Origin: JANPCX01 sp050916095
GTDB taxonomy: Bacteria > Pseudomonadota > Gammaproteobacteria > Burkholderiales > Burkholderiaceae_C
Reading direction: 5' to 3'
Length of the DNA: 64,000 nucleotides
Assembly (NCBI GenBank): GCA_050916095.1
Contig: CP050901.1
Coordinates: 4,092,001-4,156,000 of the forward strand
Part shown: in pieces, positions 25,209 to 34,038 of the stretch
Numbering within the stretch: position 1 is the first letter of the stretch
Layout of the letters: each line of letters opens with the position of its first letter
Program-made: the position numbers and the translations under genes
The notes under the pieces: model-generated
What the model saw: only the letters and a program-made list of their open reading frames with translations
What the model was told of the DNA's origin: nothing
Database searches by the model: none

Positions 25209-25359
25209 GGAGCGGCAGATTGTAGGGACGAGCTCGCTGTCTTGCTGAAGATCAACAATGGAGCCGGTGCCAAACTTCGTCACTTCAGCGAAAGCGGGAA
25301 TGACGGGTCTGTGGTCAACCTGGATAGTGCTCAGGCGCACTTGGTGATAGTGTCCCGGC

Positions 25360-26022
25360 ATGCCCGCCCCACACAAAAAACCCCGCCGCACGGCCGAGCG
25401 AATCCTGGAGGTCACACTCGACCTCTTCAATCGTTTTGGCGAACCCAATGTCTCCACCACTTTGATTTCGGCGGAGCTTGGCATCAGCCCCGGCAACCTG
25501 TACTACCACTACCCGGCGAAAGACGAGTTGATCAACAGCCTCTTCGACCGCTATGAGGCGCGGCTCAATGAGTTGCTGCAGGCCTCGGGCGGCGTGCGCC
25601 ATGTGGAGGACGCGTGGCTCTTCTTTCACATGCTGTTTGAGCTGATTTGGCAGTACCGTTTTTTGTACCGCGACCTGAACGATCTGCTCAGCAAAAACCG
25701 CCGCCTGGAAACCCACTTTCAGTTTGTGTTAAAGAACAAGTCGCAAGCGGTGCGCGAGTTGCTGGGCGGCTTGAAAGCGGGCGGTGGACTGCAAAGTGAA
25801 CCCGAAGACAGCGAGGCTGTGGCCACCGCCATGGTGGTGGTGCTCACCTACTGGCTGAGTTTTGAGTACGTGCGTGACCCGCGACGTGCACTGGAAGCGG
25901 AAAATGCCTCAGCCGCCATGCTGCGCGGTGCCTTTCATGTGCTGAGTTTGCTCAGCCCTTACCTCAACGCGCAGCAGCGTCAGCATCTGTCGCGGCTGGC
26001 GAGTAACTATTCAAACCCCTGA
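25360..26022 (+). CDS. TetR/AcrR family transcriptional regulator
   Basis: 220 residues: N-terminal helix-turn-helix TTLISAELGISPGNLYYHYP at about residues 30-50 and an alpha-helical ligand domain. It is divergent from the ABC exporter with a 150-base gap, so control of that exporter or of itself is plausible. It is followed after 16 bases by the TPR gene. Confidence 0.88.
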   Translation: MPAPHKKPRRTAERILEVTLDLFNRFGEPNVSTTLISAELGISPGNLYYHYPAKDELINSLFDRYEARLNELLQASGGVRHVEDAWLFFHMLFELIWQYRFLYRDLNDLLSKNRRLETHFQFVLKNKSQAVRELLGGLKAGGGLQSEPEDSEAVATAMVVVLTYWLSFEYVRDPRRALEAENASAAMLRGAFHVLSLLSPYLNAQQRQHLSRLASNYSNP

Positions 26023-26038
26023 AGACGGAGACAAGCCC

Positions 26039-26812
26039 ATGGCCAAGTGGACACCTTTTCCTTACGACAACGCCGCCTACCTTTACGACGCCGCAACCTT
26101 GAAGAAAAAATGGGCGCGTTTGCATGCGGGTGATGCCGAACCCTGCCCCAAAGACGACAAGGTGCTTGCCGCTTGGGCCTTGTTCCACGCGGGCGAATTC
26201 CAAAAGGCCACCGAAGCCGGTTTGAAAGCCGGTGGTGCTGGCGTAACGGTGGCCAACAAAGCGCAGGCGATTTATGCCAACTACCTGGAAAAGAGTGAGA
26301 AGAACAAACTCGCCCTCTTCCAGGAAGTGGCCGCGCGCGCCGAGGCGCAGACCGAACAAGAGCCCCGCAACGCCAATGCGTTCTACTTCATGGCCTATGC
26401 CCTGGGCCGCTACAGCCAAGGCATCAGCGTGGCCAAAGCTCTGTCGCAAGGCCTGGGCGGCAAGATCAAATCGGCACTGGAAACGGCGATTGAACTCTCA
26501 CCCAAACATGCCGACGCCCACATCGCACTGGGCGCCTTTCACGCAGAGGTGATCGACAAAGTCGGCTCCCTCCTGGGCCGCACCCAAGGTGCAAGTAAAG
26601 ACGCGGGCCTGTCCATGTTCAAAACCGCGCTCAAACTCAACCCCACCTCCGCCATCGCCATGGTCGAGTACGCCAATGGCCTCGTGATGCTGGAAGGCGA
26701 AAAGAAAATGAAAGAGGCCACCAAGCTTTACGAAGACGCCGCCGCCTGCGAGCCGCTGGACGCCACTGAATGTTTGGATGTGGAGATGGCGAAGGCGGAG
26801 TTGGAGGATTGA
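26039..26812 (+). CDS. Tetratricopeptide-repeat protein
   Basis: 257 residues, no signal peptide, helical with TPR-like units near ALETAIELSPKHADAHIALG and FKTALKLNPTSAIAMVEYA. Sits 16 bases behind the TetR gene, probably in one transcript. Partner and role unknown. Confidence 0.72.
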   Translation: MAKWTPFPYDNAAYLYDAATLKKKWARLHAGDAEPCPKDDKVLAAWALFHAGEFQKATEAGLKAGGAGVTVANKAQAIYANYLEKSEKNKLALFQEVAARAEAQTEQEPRNANAFYFMAYALGRYSQGISVAKALSQGLGGKIKSALETAIELSPKHADAHIALGAFHAEVIDKVGSLLGRTQGASKDAGLSMFKTALKLNPTSAIAMVEYANGLVMLEGEKKMKEATKLYEDAAACEPLDATECLDVEMAKAELED

Positions 26813-26962
26813 GGTTCACTGCCCGCAGTTCAAGTGCGTCACGCGTGGTGACCATGCTTGTTGAATCAACTTCCGGCCGAAACGACAGAGAAGGCTCGTA
26901 GCGAAAAATATGAAAAATTCCACGCCCCTGTTTCTGTCCCCTCTTGCATTCCGAGCCCTGGC

Positions 26963-28355
26963 ATGAACATACCCCGCCCCTTGCTGCATGGGTTGCTTGC
27001 CATTGGCGCTCAGCTCGCCTGTCTCACCGCATTGGCTCAAGGTCCAGTCACCCGGGATGAACACGCTGCCGCACAGGCATTGCAGCAAGTTCGGCTGGAA
27101 GCACTCAAAGACATTCAGCAAAAAGAAGCAGACGCGCTGCGTGCCCAACTGGCCGCCATGGACAAACGCTTGGACGACTTGAACACCCACACAGGCCAGG
27201 GGGTTGATCGGCTGGGAGTGGTTGCCTCGATCCTGGGCACTCTCGTCACGGTGCTCCTGGCGGGGCTGGGCCTGGTGGGGTGGGTTTCGGTCACCCGGAA
27301 AACCAAAGCAGAGGCAGAAGAAGCCGCCAGCGCTTGGTTCAGGGACAAGGGCAACGCACTGGAAAAGCGCCTGCAAGAGATTGAAGAAAAAGCCTTGCAA
27401 GCGCAGCACAAAATGGACAGTTCCGCGCAAGGCGTGTTCGATCATGCTGAGGGTGTCAAACAACGCCAGACGGAAGCATTGGAACAGCTGCAAGCGGACA
27501 TGGGGCGCAGGGAATCAAGCGCACTGGCTCCGGCGCAATCTCAAGAAGCAGCAGCAGTAGTCAAGCAGCGCGCCAATGAACTGAAAAAATCTCCAGAAGC
27601 GAGTTACGCTTTTGACGACTGGAACACTCGGGCCCATGCCGCATATGTGGAGCAAAAGCTGGAAGAGGCCGCGCTCCTCTGGAAAAAGGCCTCAGAGGCT
27701 CCCAATGCGAGCGCTTTGACCGTCGGCAAATCTCTTCTCAATCGTGGCGTAACACAAGGCCAACTGGGGCAACTCGAAGCAGAAATCGCCACCTACAACG
27801 AGGCGCTGCGCCGTTTCGGTGAGGCCACTGAGCCTGCCTTGCGTGAGCAGGTGGCCAGGGCAATGGTCAACAGGGGCAACGCAGAAGGCCGACTGGGCCA
27901 GCACGAAACGGCCATCGCCACCTACAACGAGGTGCTGCGCCGTTTCGGTGAGGCCACTGAACCTGCCTTACGCGAACAGGTGGCCAGAGCAATGTTCAAC
28001 AGGGGCGTCAGAGAAGGCCTACTGAGCCAGCACGAAACAGAAGTCGCCACCTACAACGAGGTGCTGCACCGCTTCGGTGAGGCCACTGAGCCTGCCTTAC
28101 GCAAGGTGGTGGCCAGGGCAATGGTCAACAGGGGCGTCACAGAAGGCCAACTGGGCCAGCATGAAACAGAAGTCGCCACCTACAACGAGGTGCTACGCCG
28201 CTTCGGTGAGGCCACTGAGCCTGCCTTGCGCGAGCAGGTGGACCATGCAATCAACGGCATAGGTTTTCAGCAGATATGCAATGGCAAAGCGCTTTGGTCG
28301 ACCGACCAGATAGGTAGCAAATCGCTGTGGCAAGCGGCCTTGAGGCATTTTGACC
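26963..28355 (+). pseudogene. Membrane-anchored repeat protein, 5' part (gene cut by IS66-type element)
   Basis: N-terminal signal (MNIPRPLLHGLLAIGAQLAC), a coiled coil, a membrane helix (ILGTLVTVLLAGLGLVGWVSV at about residues 90-110), a long charged coiled coil, and four 43-residue TPR-like repeats. The reading frame runs to HFD at 28355, where the insertion begins. Removing the insertion and one 8-base duplication joins HFD to QALARLEPTKLN in frame and restores a protein of about 557 residues. ATG 26963 is preferred over the TTG at 26858 because it precedes the signal directly. As it stands the frame reads on into the element and the product is truncated with a foreign tail. Confidence 0.85.
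27722..28237 (+). repeat. Four tandem 129-bp repeats
   Basis: Units at 27722, 27851, 27980 and 28109, each encoding 43 residues of the form ARAMVNRG...EGQLGQHETEVATYNE.LRRFGEATEPALR. Units two to four are nearly identical in DNA, so copy number probably changes by recombination. Helix-turn-helix pattern like TPR or Sel1 repeats. Confidence 0.92.
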
Positions 28356-28373
28356 GTAAGCGTCCGGCAAACC
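28356..28373 (+). repeat. IS66-type left terminal inverted repeat
   Basis: GTAAGCGTCCGGCAAACC, directly after target duplication TTTTGACC (28348-28355). Confidence 0.93.
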
Positions 28374-28439
28374 CCACCCTATGCAAAGGCATAGAAGGCT
28401 GCGAAGGTTGCTGTTTTGACAACAGCGAAGGGGCGGCAA

Positions 28440-28916
28440 ATGGCAGCGGTGGGATGGCAAGACAAGATCAGGCGACAACTGGACGTGGTTCAGCAGTGGA
28501 GGCAGTCCGGCAAAAGCATTGCTGCGTGGGCGCAGGCCCACGGGATGGATGCAAAGCTGCTGATGGGGTGGGTCACTTATGAGGGGCGCTGGCGGCAAAG
28601 GCTGGGCCAGGGCCAGTCGCATTTGACCGTCTCGGCAGCCCATGCCGCAGTCGGCGCAACCGCTGATGTTGCCCTCAAACCCAAGGGGTTTGTGGCCGTT
28701 CGAAGTAACCCGGTGGGCCCGGTGCAAGCGGTCAGCAGTGCGGCTGCCAACGCGGCACATTCCTGCGCCGTGGCACAAACCAATCCCAACCCCGCCAGCG
28801 TGCGCATTGAGTGCGTGGTGGCAGGCGCAGGTCCAGGCGCTGGTGTGGTGCTGCACTGGCCTGTGGATCACGGGCACGAATTGGCGGCCTGGCTCAAGTC
28901 GATGGCCGCATCATGA
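28440..28916 (+). CDS. tnpA: IS66 accessory protein TnpA
   Basis: 158 residues; N-terminal helix-turn-helix-like segment QQWRQSGKSIAAWAQAHGMD is typical of IS66 orf1 (TnpA). The Ala/Val-rich middle is variable in the family. ATG 28440 follows a GAAGGGG site. It ends in ATGATG, overlapping tnpB. Needed for transposition in IS66 relatives, exact role unclear. Confidence 0.88.
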   Translation: MAAVGWQDKIRRQLDVVQQWRQSGKSIAAWAQAHGMDAKLLMGWVTYEGRWRQRLGQGQSHLTVSAAHAAVGATADVALKPKGFVAVRSNPVGPVQAVSSAAANAAHSCAVAQTNPNPASVRIECVVAGAGPGAGVVLHWPVDHGHELAAWLKSMAAS

Positions 28917-29251
28917 TGCGCATCGACGCCATCTATCTGGCCTGCGGCGCAGCAGACCTGCGCGCGGGCATGGACACCTTGCTGGCCCGCGTGGTGCACA
29001 GCTTTGAAGCCGGTGCGCAGCCCCATACCGCGTATGTGTTTGCCAACCGCAGTGCCAGCCGCTTGAAGGTGCTGCTGATGGACGGCTCTGGCCTGTGGCT
29101 GTGCACGCGCCGCTTGAGCAGTCGGGCTCGATTCATCTGGCCGCAAGATGAAGCTGCTCATGTTCAAATCACCGCCGCGCAGTGGGATTGGCTGGTTGCC
29201 GGTGCGCCGTGGTTGCACCTGGGCGCGGTGCAGGCCGTCACCGTGGTGTGA
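28913..29251 (+). CDS. tnpB: IS66 accessory protein TnpB (Orf2)
   Basis: 112 residues: AIYLACGAADLRAGMDTLLA and LKVLLMDGSGLWLCTRRL are the two signature blocks of the IS66 Orf2 family. Starts inside the tnpA stop (ATGA). Intact. Confidence 0.93.
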   Translation: MMRIDAIYLACGAADLRAGMDTLLARVVHSFEAGAQPHTAYVFANRSASRLKVLLMDGSGLWLCTRRLSSRARFIWPQDEAAHVQITAAQWDWLVAGAPWLHLGAVQAVTVV

Positions 29252-29287
29252 ACGCTGTGATGGTTGGTCAATGCGTGTATCTCCCGT

Positions 29288-29315
29288 CTTGCCTCGCGCG
29301 TGCGCGCGAGGCAAG
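29288..29315 (+). other. Strong 13-bp hairpin between tnpB and tnpC
   Basis: CTTGCCTCGCGCG (29288-29300) and its perfect complement CGCGCGAGGCAAG (29303-29315) with a TG centre. It ends eight bases before the tnpC start codon, where it could hide the ribosome site and damp transposase synthesis, or bind a host protein. Confidence 0.7.
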
Positions 29316-29323
29316 ATGCGCAC

Positions 29324-30928
29324 ATGCTCAAAGACGTTGATCCCGCATCAATAAAAGCCCAGCTGCAAGCCCTCGGAGACACTGCAGCCGCACAGTACGC
29401 ACGGGAACTCATTGAGCGACTGCAAATCCAGTTGAAGTTTGAGCACACCAAGAACGCCGCGCTGAACTTCGAGCTGACCCGCTTGAAGCAGTGGCGCTTT
29501 GGTAAAAGCAGCGAGAGCCTGGACGCACAAGGCGGCAATCCTCAAACTCAGTTGTTCGATGCAAAAACCGAACAGCTTCTCGTTGAAGAATCCAAAGCCG
29601 AAGACCGCGCCGAAGATGAGGCCCGCACCCCAGGGCCCAGCCGCATCAAACGCCAAGCCAAACGTCAGGCTCTGCCCAGCCAACTCGAGCGCATTGAGCA
29701 CCACTACGAGATCGAGCCCGCCTTGTGCAGTGCAGGGCATCCCTTGAAGCGCATTGGCCAAGACATCAGCGAACAACTCGATTGCGTCCCGGCCCAATTC
29801 TTTGTTCACCGTCACATTCGTGGCAAGTACGCATGCGTTTGCTGCAACACCGTGCTGGCGGCACCCATGCCCGCCCAGATCATCGACAAAGGCATTCCCG
29901 CGCCAGGGCTGCTGGCCCAGGTCATCATTGCAAAACATGATGACCACCTGCCTTTGTACCGCCAAGAAGAGATTTACCGCAGGAGCGGTGCCTTCATCGC
30001 GCGCTCCAGCATGGCCAGTTGGGTGGGGCAGTGCGGTGTTCAGCTGCAGCCCTTGGCGCAAGCGATCAAATCCCACCTGCTGAGCCAAGCCGTGCTGCAT
30101 GCCGACGAGACGCCGATCAAGCTGCTGGCGCCCGGCTCAGGCAAGACAGACACCGCCTACGCTTGGGTCATCCGTAGCAGCGACTTGGAGGCAACTGAAC
30201 GCGCCGTGGTTTACGAGTTCTGCAACAGTCGGCAAGGCCAGCATGCGGCCACGCTGCTGGAGGGATTCCAAGGCAGCTTGGTTTGTGATGATTACTCGGG
30301 CTACAAAGCCTTGTTCAAACAACAGCCAATACAAGAGGCCGGATGCTGGGCCCACGCCAGAAGAAAGTTCTTCGAGGCCCACAAGCTCAACCAAAGCGAG
30401 ATCGCCAAAGAGGCGCTCCATCGAATCCAGCAACTGTATGACGTGGAGCGCCAGGGGGCGCAACTCACCCTGCAGGAGCGACATCAGCTCAGGCAAGACA
30501 CCAGTACAACACTGCTCCAAGAGTTCAAGGCTTGGTTACTCACCCAGCGTCAGCAACTCATGAATGCTGACGTGACGGCCAAGGCGATGGACTACACGCT
30601 CAAGCGCTGGGCGGCATTGACCCTACACCTCGCCGATGCACGCATCCCGATTGACAACAACGCGGTGGAAAACGCGATCCGGCCGCTGGCGCTGGGGCGC
30701 AAGAACTGGCTCTTTGTGGGCAGCCAGCAAGCTGGCGAGCGCGCGGCAGTGCTGATGACGTTGATCGAGTCGGCCAAACTCAATGGGCATGATGCGTGGG
30801 TCTATCTCAAAGACGTGCTGACCAAGCTGCCCACCTGGCCCAACAGCCGACTGCACGAGTTGCTGCCGCACCGCTGGGTATCGCCCGAGACTGCCAGCGT
30901 CGCTGCGACTGCACCGGTCAACACCTGA
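29324..30928 (+). CDS. tnpC: IS66 family transposase TnpC
   Basis: 534 residues from ATG 29324. N-terminal coiled coil (ELIERLQIQLKFEHTKNAAL), linker, zinc-finger-like CSAGH...CVCC, then the DDE core: first Asp in VLHADETPIKLL, second in LVCDDYSGYKAL, Glu in NNAVENAIRPLALGRKNW. All catalytic residues are present, so it looks active. The longer frame upstream to 29264 would run through the hairpin and is not preferred. Confidence 0.94.
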   Translation: MLKDVDPASIKAQLQALGDTAAAQYARELIERLQIQLKFEHTKNAALNFELTRLKQWRFGKSSESLDAQGGNPQTQLFDAKTEQLLVEESKAEDRAEDEARTPGPSRIKRQAKRQALPSQLERIEHHYEIEPALCSAGHPLKRIGQDISEQLDCVPAQFFVHRHIRGKYACVCCNTVLAAPMPAQIIDKGIPAPGLLAQVIIAKHDDHLPLYRQEEIYRRSGAFIARSSMASWVGQCGVQLQPLAQAIKSHLLSQAVLHADETPIKLLAPGSGKTDTAYAWVIRSSDLEATERAVVYEFCNSRQGQHAATLLEGFQGSLVCDDYSGYKALFKQQPIQEAGCWAHARRKFFEAHKLNQSEIAKEALHRIQQLYDVERQGAQLTLQERHQLRQDTSTTLLQEFKAWLLTQRQQLMNADVTAKAMDYTLKRWAALTLHLADARIPIDNNAVENAIRPLALGRKNWLFVGSQQAGERAAVLMTLIESAKLNGHDAWVYLKDVLTKLPTWPNSRLHELLPHRWVSPETASVAATAPVNT

Positions 30929-30948
30929 TCGTTGATTCGGTCAAGGTG

Positions 30949-30966
30949 GGTTCACCGAACGCATAC
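30949..30966 (-). repeat. IS66-type right terminal inverted repeat
   Basis: GGTTCACCGAACGCATAC on the plus strand, complement of the left end with a few changes; followed by target duplication TTTTGACC (30967-30974). Confidence 0.93.
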
Positions 30967-31255
30967 TTTTGACCAAGCCCTGGCGCGGCTGGAACCGACC
31001 AAGCTCAACGGAATAGTGCTGGGCAACCGAGCCTATGTTTTGGCACTTTTGGGCCAAGTACCCGATGCAGAGGCGGTGTTCGCCCAAGCCTTGCGTGCGC
31101 CTGTTCGCGGAGGTAAGGCCCTGTATGACGGGACGCTGTCAGATTTCGATATTCATCCCATTGCCGCAGACCAGCCCATGCGCGAGCTGGTGGAACGGCA
31201 GTGGCAGATTTGGTTGGATGAGCAGGATGGAGGTTCTGCTCCAGCGGTTGTGTAA
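30967..31255 (+). pseudogene. Membrane-anchored repeat protein, 3' part
   Basis: Continuation of the gene cut at 28355. The frame resumes as FDQALARLEPTKLNGIVLGN and ends APVV after about 95 residues, with a further TPR-like unit (VLALLGQVPDAEAVFAQALR). It has no start codon or ribosome site of its own outside the element. Confidence 0.85.
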
Positions 31256-31326
31256 GGCCCGACAGCGAGGCTGGAGGGTCATGCGGTTGAACGCCGCTTG
31301 CAAGGCACTTAGAGCCGCTAACAAAA

Positions 31327-31396
31327 CCGTTCGGGCTGAGCTTGTCGAAGCCAGCGCGTACCTCGGTGCAAGGCCCTTCGACCTCGGGGCGAACGG
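31327..31396. repeat. Palindromic intergenic repeat (REP-like), copy 3
   Basis: 70 bases; left arm CCGTTCGGGCTGAGCTTG matches copy 1 exactly, right arm (CTTCGACCTCGGGGCGAACGG in outline) has lost part of the stem. It lies between the cut repeat-protein gene and the polysaccharide operon. Confidence 0.75.
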
Positions 31397-31471
31397 TGTA
31401 TGCAGTGTTTTGTTAGCGGCTCTTATTCAACCATGCCAATTCCAGGGATGAAGCCTCAACAAACTGCTGAC

Positions 31472-32074
31472 TCAAACCCGAGCGCCCCAAACGACCTTCA
31501 CCGTTCGCCATAGCAGCCACAAATCAAAAGTCAACGACGCTTGATCCACATAGGCGGCAGCGAGTTTCAGTTTCGCAGGCAGGATTACCTCGCGGTACTC
31601 TCGCTCGGGATCAAGCGCTTTGGACAGCAACTCGCCTTCGTCGCGGTATTCGATGGAAGCCAAGTCGGTGATGCCAGGGCGCACGCTCAGAATCTTTTCG
31701 CGCAAGGTTGGCGGATACAGCGCTACATACTGCGGCAACTCGGGCCTCGGGCCGACCAGGCTCATGTGGCCTTGCAGCACATCCAGCAGTTGGGGCAATT
31801 CATCGAGTTTGCTCCGCCTCAAAAAATGGCCCACGCGGGTGATGCGTTCGTCTTTTCCCGCCGTGATGCCTGGCCCCATGTGGCTCGGATCGTGAGTCAT
31901 GGTGCGCAACTTGCGGATGCGGAACAACCGCCCACCGCGTCCCACGCGCTCTTGGCGGAAGAGTGCGGGGCCAGGCGAGTCGAGTTTGATCCACACGGCC
32001 AGCATCAACAGCACTGGCGTGAGCGGCAGCAGGGCAAGGGCTGCGACAAGAAAGTCGAAGGAACGTTTCATCAT
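31472..32074 (-). CDS. Sugar-phosphate transferase (PglC/WcaJ C-terminal type)
   Basis: 200 residues: a single re-entrant membrane helix at the N-terminus (FLVAALALLPLTPVLLMLAVW), then FRQERVGRGGRLFRIRKLRTM, GHFLRRSKLDELPQLLDVLQG and SVRPGITDLASI, the fingerprint of small monotopic phosphoglycosyl transferases. It would load the first sugar phosphate on undecaprenyl phosphate in the inner membrane. Last gene of the minus-strand polysaccharide operon. Confidence 0.93.
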   Translation of the reverse strand: MMKRSFDFLVAALALLPLTPVLLMLAVWIKLDSPGPALFRQERVGRGGRLFRIRKLRTMTHDPSHMGPGITAGKDERITRVGHFLRRSKLDELPQLLDVLQGHMSLVGPRPELPQYVALYPPTLREKILSVRPGITDLASIEYRDEGELLSKALDPEREYREVILPAKLKLAAAYVDQASLTFDLWLLWRTVKVVWGARV

Positions 32075-32116
32075 TGGCCATTCGTGACCGTGTGCGCCAT
32101 CACCCAGACAAGCAAG

Positions 32117-33292
32117 TCACGTCAACACACCACGCACCGCCTCCACCACGCGCTGCACATCCCCGTCGCTCATCTTGGAATACAGCGGCAAACTCAGCAT
32201 GCGCTCGTAGGCTTGGTGGCTGTGGGGGAATTGTTCGGGTGTGAGTTGGTAGCGGTCGCGCCAATAGGGCTGCAGGTGCAGCGGGATGTAGTGCACGCTG
32301 CAACCGATACCGAGCGCAAACAGCCGTTCAATCACGGTGTCGCGTGACAAGGTGCATTCGTCTTTCAGGCGCAGCACATACAAATGCCAGGCGTGGGTGT
32401 CGTAGGGCTGGGTTCCGCGACTTCCCGGGACAGGCGGCGTCAGCACAGGCAAGTCAAAGAAGGCGGTGTTGTAAGTGGCAGCTATGGCGGCACGGCGCTG
32501 CTGGAAGGCATGAGATTTTTTCAGCTGGTGCAGGCCCAGGCTGGCGGCGATGTCGGTCAGGTTGTACTTAAAACCCGGAGCGATGATCTCGTAGTACCAG
32601 CTGGGCACTTTGGCGGTGAAACGGTCGAAGGCATCGCGGCTGATGCCGTGCAGACGCATCACGGCAATACGTTTGGCCAGATCCGCATCGCGGGTCACCA
32701 CCATGCCGCCTTCACCGGTGGTGATGGTTTTGTTGGCATAGAAGCTGAAGACGGTGACGTCGGAGCCCAGGGTGCCGACCAACTGGCCGCAGCTGGTGGT
32801 GGGCAAGGCGTGGGCAGCGTCTTCCACGACTTTGAGGCCATGTTTTTTGGCGACTCGCAACAAAGCAGGCATGTCGGCAGCCAAACCCGCGTAGTGCACC
32901 GGCATCACGGCTTTGGTTCGTGGTGTGATGGCCGCTTCCACCGCTTGCACGTCAATGCACAAGGTGGTCGGGTCCACATCCACCAGCACCACGTCGGCCC
33001 CCAAGTAACGCACCACTTCGGCGGTGGCGGTGAAGGTGTGGGTGGTGGTGATGACTTCATCACCCGGGCCTATGCCCAGCGCTTCAAGCGCGAGGTGCAA
33101 ACCCGCGGTGGCGGAGTTCACGGCCAAACAGTGCAAATGCTGATCACCAAGAAAATCGCGGAACTCGGCCTCAAACCGTTTGGCCTTGGGTCCGGTGGTG
33201 AGCCAGCCGGACTTCAGGGTGTCGATCACTTCGGCGATCTCGTCGTCACCGATTTCAGGCAAAGCAAAAGGGAGAAAGGGCAAGTCACTCAT
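32117..33292 (-). CDS. DegT/DnrJ/EryC1/StrS family sugar aminotransferase
   Basis: 391 residues: opening FALPEIGDDEIAEVIDTLKSGWLTTGP, PLP contact EDAAHALPTT, and the catalytic Lys in FSFYANKTITTGEGG. Such enzymes transaminate 4-keto sugars of nucleotide-activated sugars (as PglE does). With the PglC-type transferase it suggests an amino sugar at the reducing end of the repeat. ATG 33292; the longer frame upstream is not used. Overlaps the methyltransferase gene by 8 bases. Confidence 0.93.
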   Translation of the reverse strand: MSDLPFLPFALPEIGDDEIAEVIDTLKSGWLTTGPKAKRFEAEFRDFLGDQHLHCLAVNSATAGLHLALEALGIGPGDEVITTTHTFTATAEVVRYLGADVVLVDVDPTTLCIDVQAVEAAITPRTKAVMPVHYAGLAADMPALLRVAKKHGLKVVEDAAHALPTTSCGQLVGTLGSDVTVFSFYANKTITTGEGGMVVTRDADLAKRIAVMRLHGISRDAFDRFTAKVPSWYYEIIAPGFKYNLTDIAASLGLHQLKKSHAFQQRRAAIAATYNTAFFDLPVLTPPVPGSRGTQPYDTHAWHLYVLRLKDECTLSRDTVIERLFALGIGCSVHYIPLHLQPYWRDRYQLTPEQFPHSHQAYERMLSLPLYSKMSDGDVQRVVEAVRGVLT

Positions 33293-34028
33293 GGGTTGAA
33301 TTAACGATCCAGGCCAGAAGGTGGGTGCGCAGAACAGGCAACACATTCAGCGCAGTGTAGGCAGCAGGGTGAAGTTTGACCGCCCAACGCGCCAACGGTG
33401 GAGCCAGGGTGATGCGTTGGGTTTGAAGTTGGCCGTGCGGGAACAGCGCTCTGACTCGCTTGAGCGGCACACCGTGCACATCCGGGTTGCGTGGGTTGTT
33501 CACGGTGAAGTCGTACCAAATGATGGCCCCCCCCGGTTTGAGCCAACGCCACATCTGGTCGGCTAAACGTTGCTGGTAGTTGGCATCGAGCAAAGAAGAA
33601 AACACAGTGGATTGCAGCACCAAATCCATGCTGGCTCTCGGCGCATCAAGTTGCAGTGCGTCTCCCTGCCAAAGCTGAACGCTGGTGGGTAACAGGCTAC
33701 GCGCCACTTGGTGCCGCTCGGGTAACAGTTCCACACCCGCCAGGTTCTCGGGGGCCAAACCCAAGCGCAGCATGTCAAGCAAGTTGCCGCCCGTGCCCGA
33801 GCCCACTTCCAACAAACGCAAAGTTGGAAGTTGGGCGATCTCGCCCCCCACATGGCGCAACAGATACCTAGCAAGCACACGCTCGCGTTCCTGGGCTGGC
33901 CACAAGGCGGCGGGGTTGAGGCGGTGGTAGCGCCAGTCCAGCGCGGGTTGGACACGACGCGCGTAACGCAGACGCACCGCTTCGGCTTCAAGCTCTTGGG
34001 TGGACTTTGGTGTTGCTGGGCTGCTCAT
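33285..34028 (-). CDS. Class I SAM-dependent methyltransferase
   Basis: 247 residues; SAM-binding motif LLEVGSGTGGNLLDML at about 70 and LKPGGAIIWYDFTVNNPRNP in the C-terminal half. The context implies methylation of a sugar or glycan; substrate unknown. Confidence 0.85.
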   Translation of the reverse strand: MSSPATPKSTQELEAEAVRLRYARRVQPALDWRYHRLNPAALWPAQERERVLARYLLRHVGGEIAQLPTLRLLEVGSGTGGNLLDMLRLGLAPENLAGVELLPERHQVARSLLPTSVQLWQGDALQLDAPRASMDLVLQSTVFSSLLDANYQQRLADQMWRWLKPGGAIIWYDFTVNNPRNPDVHGVPLKRVRALFPHGQLQTQRITLAPPLARWAVKLHPAAYTALNVLPVLRTHLLAWIVNSTHE

Positions 34029-34038
34029 ACGAGGGGCC

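Larger units (their letters stand above)
28356..30966 (+). mobile_element. Complete IS66-type insertion sequence (2611 bp)
   Basis: Ends are an 18-bp imperfect inverted repeat (left GTAAGCGTCCGGCAAACC, right complement GTATGCGTTCGGTGAACC, 13 or 14 of 18 identical), flanked by the 8-bp direct repeat TTTTGACC at 28348-28355 and 30967-30974. IS66 elements make 8-bp duplications and begin GTAAGCG. It carries tnpA, tnpB and tnpC in order with no visible frameshift. The intact duplication and open frames suggest a fairly recent insertion. Confidence 0.96.

Noticed and set aside
27722..28237. CRISPR-like array
   Set aside because: Repeats are 129 bp, directly adjacent with no spacers, and stay in one reading frame; they are protein-coding tandem repeats.
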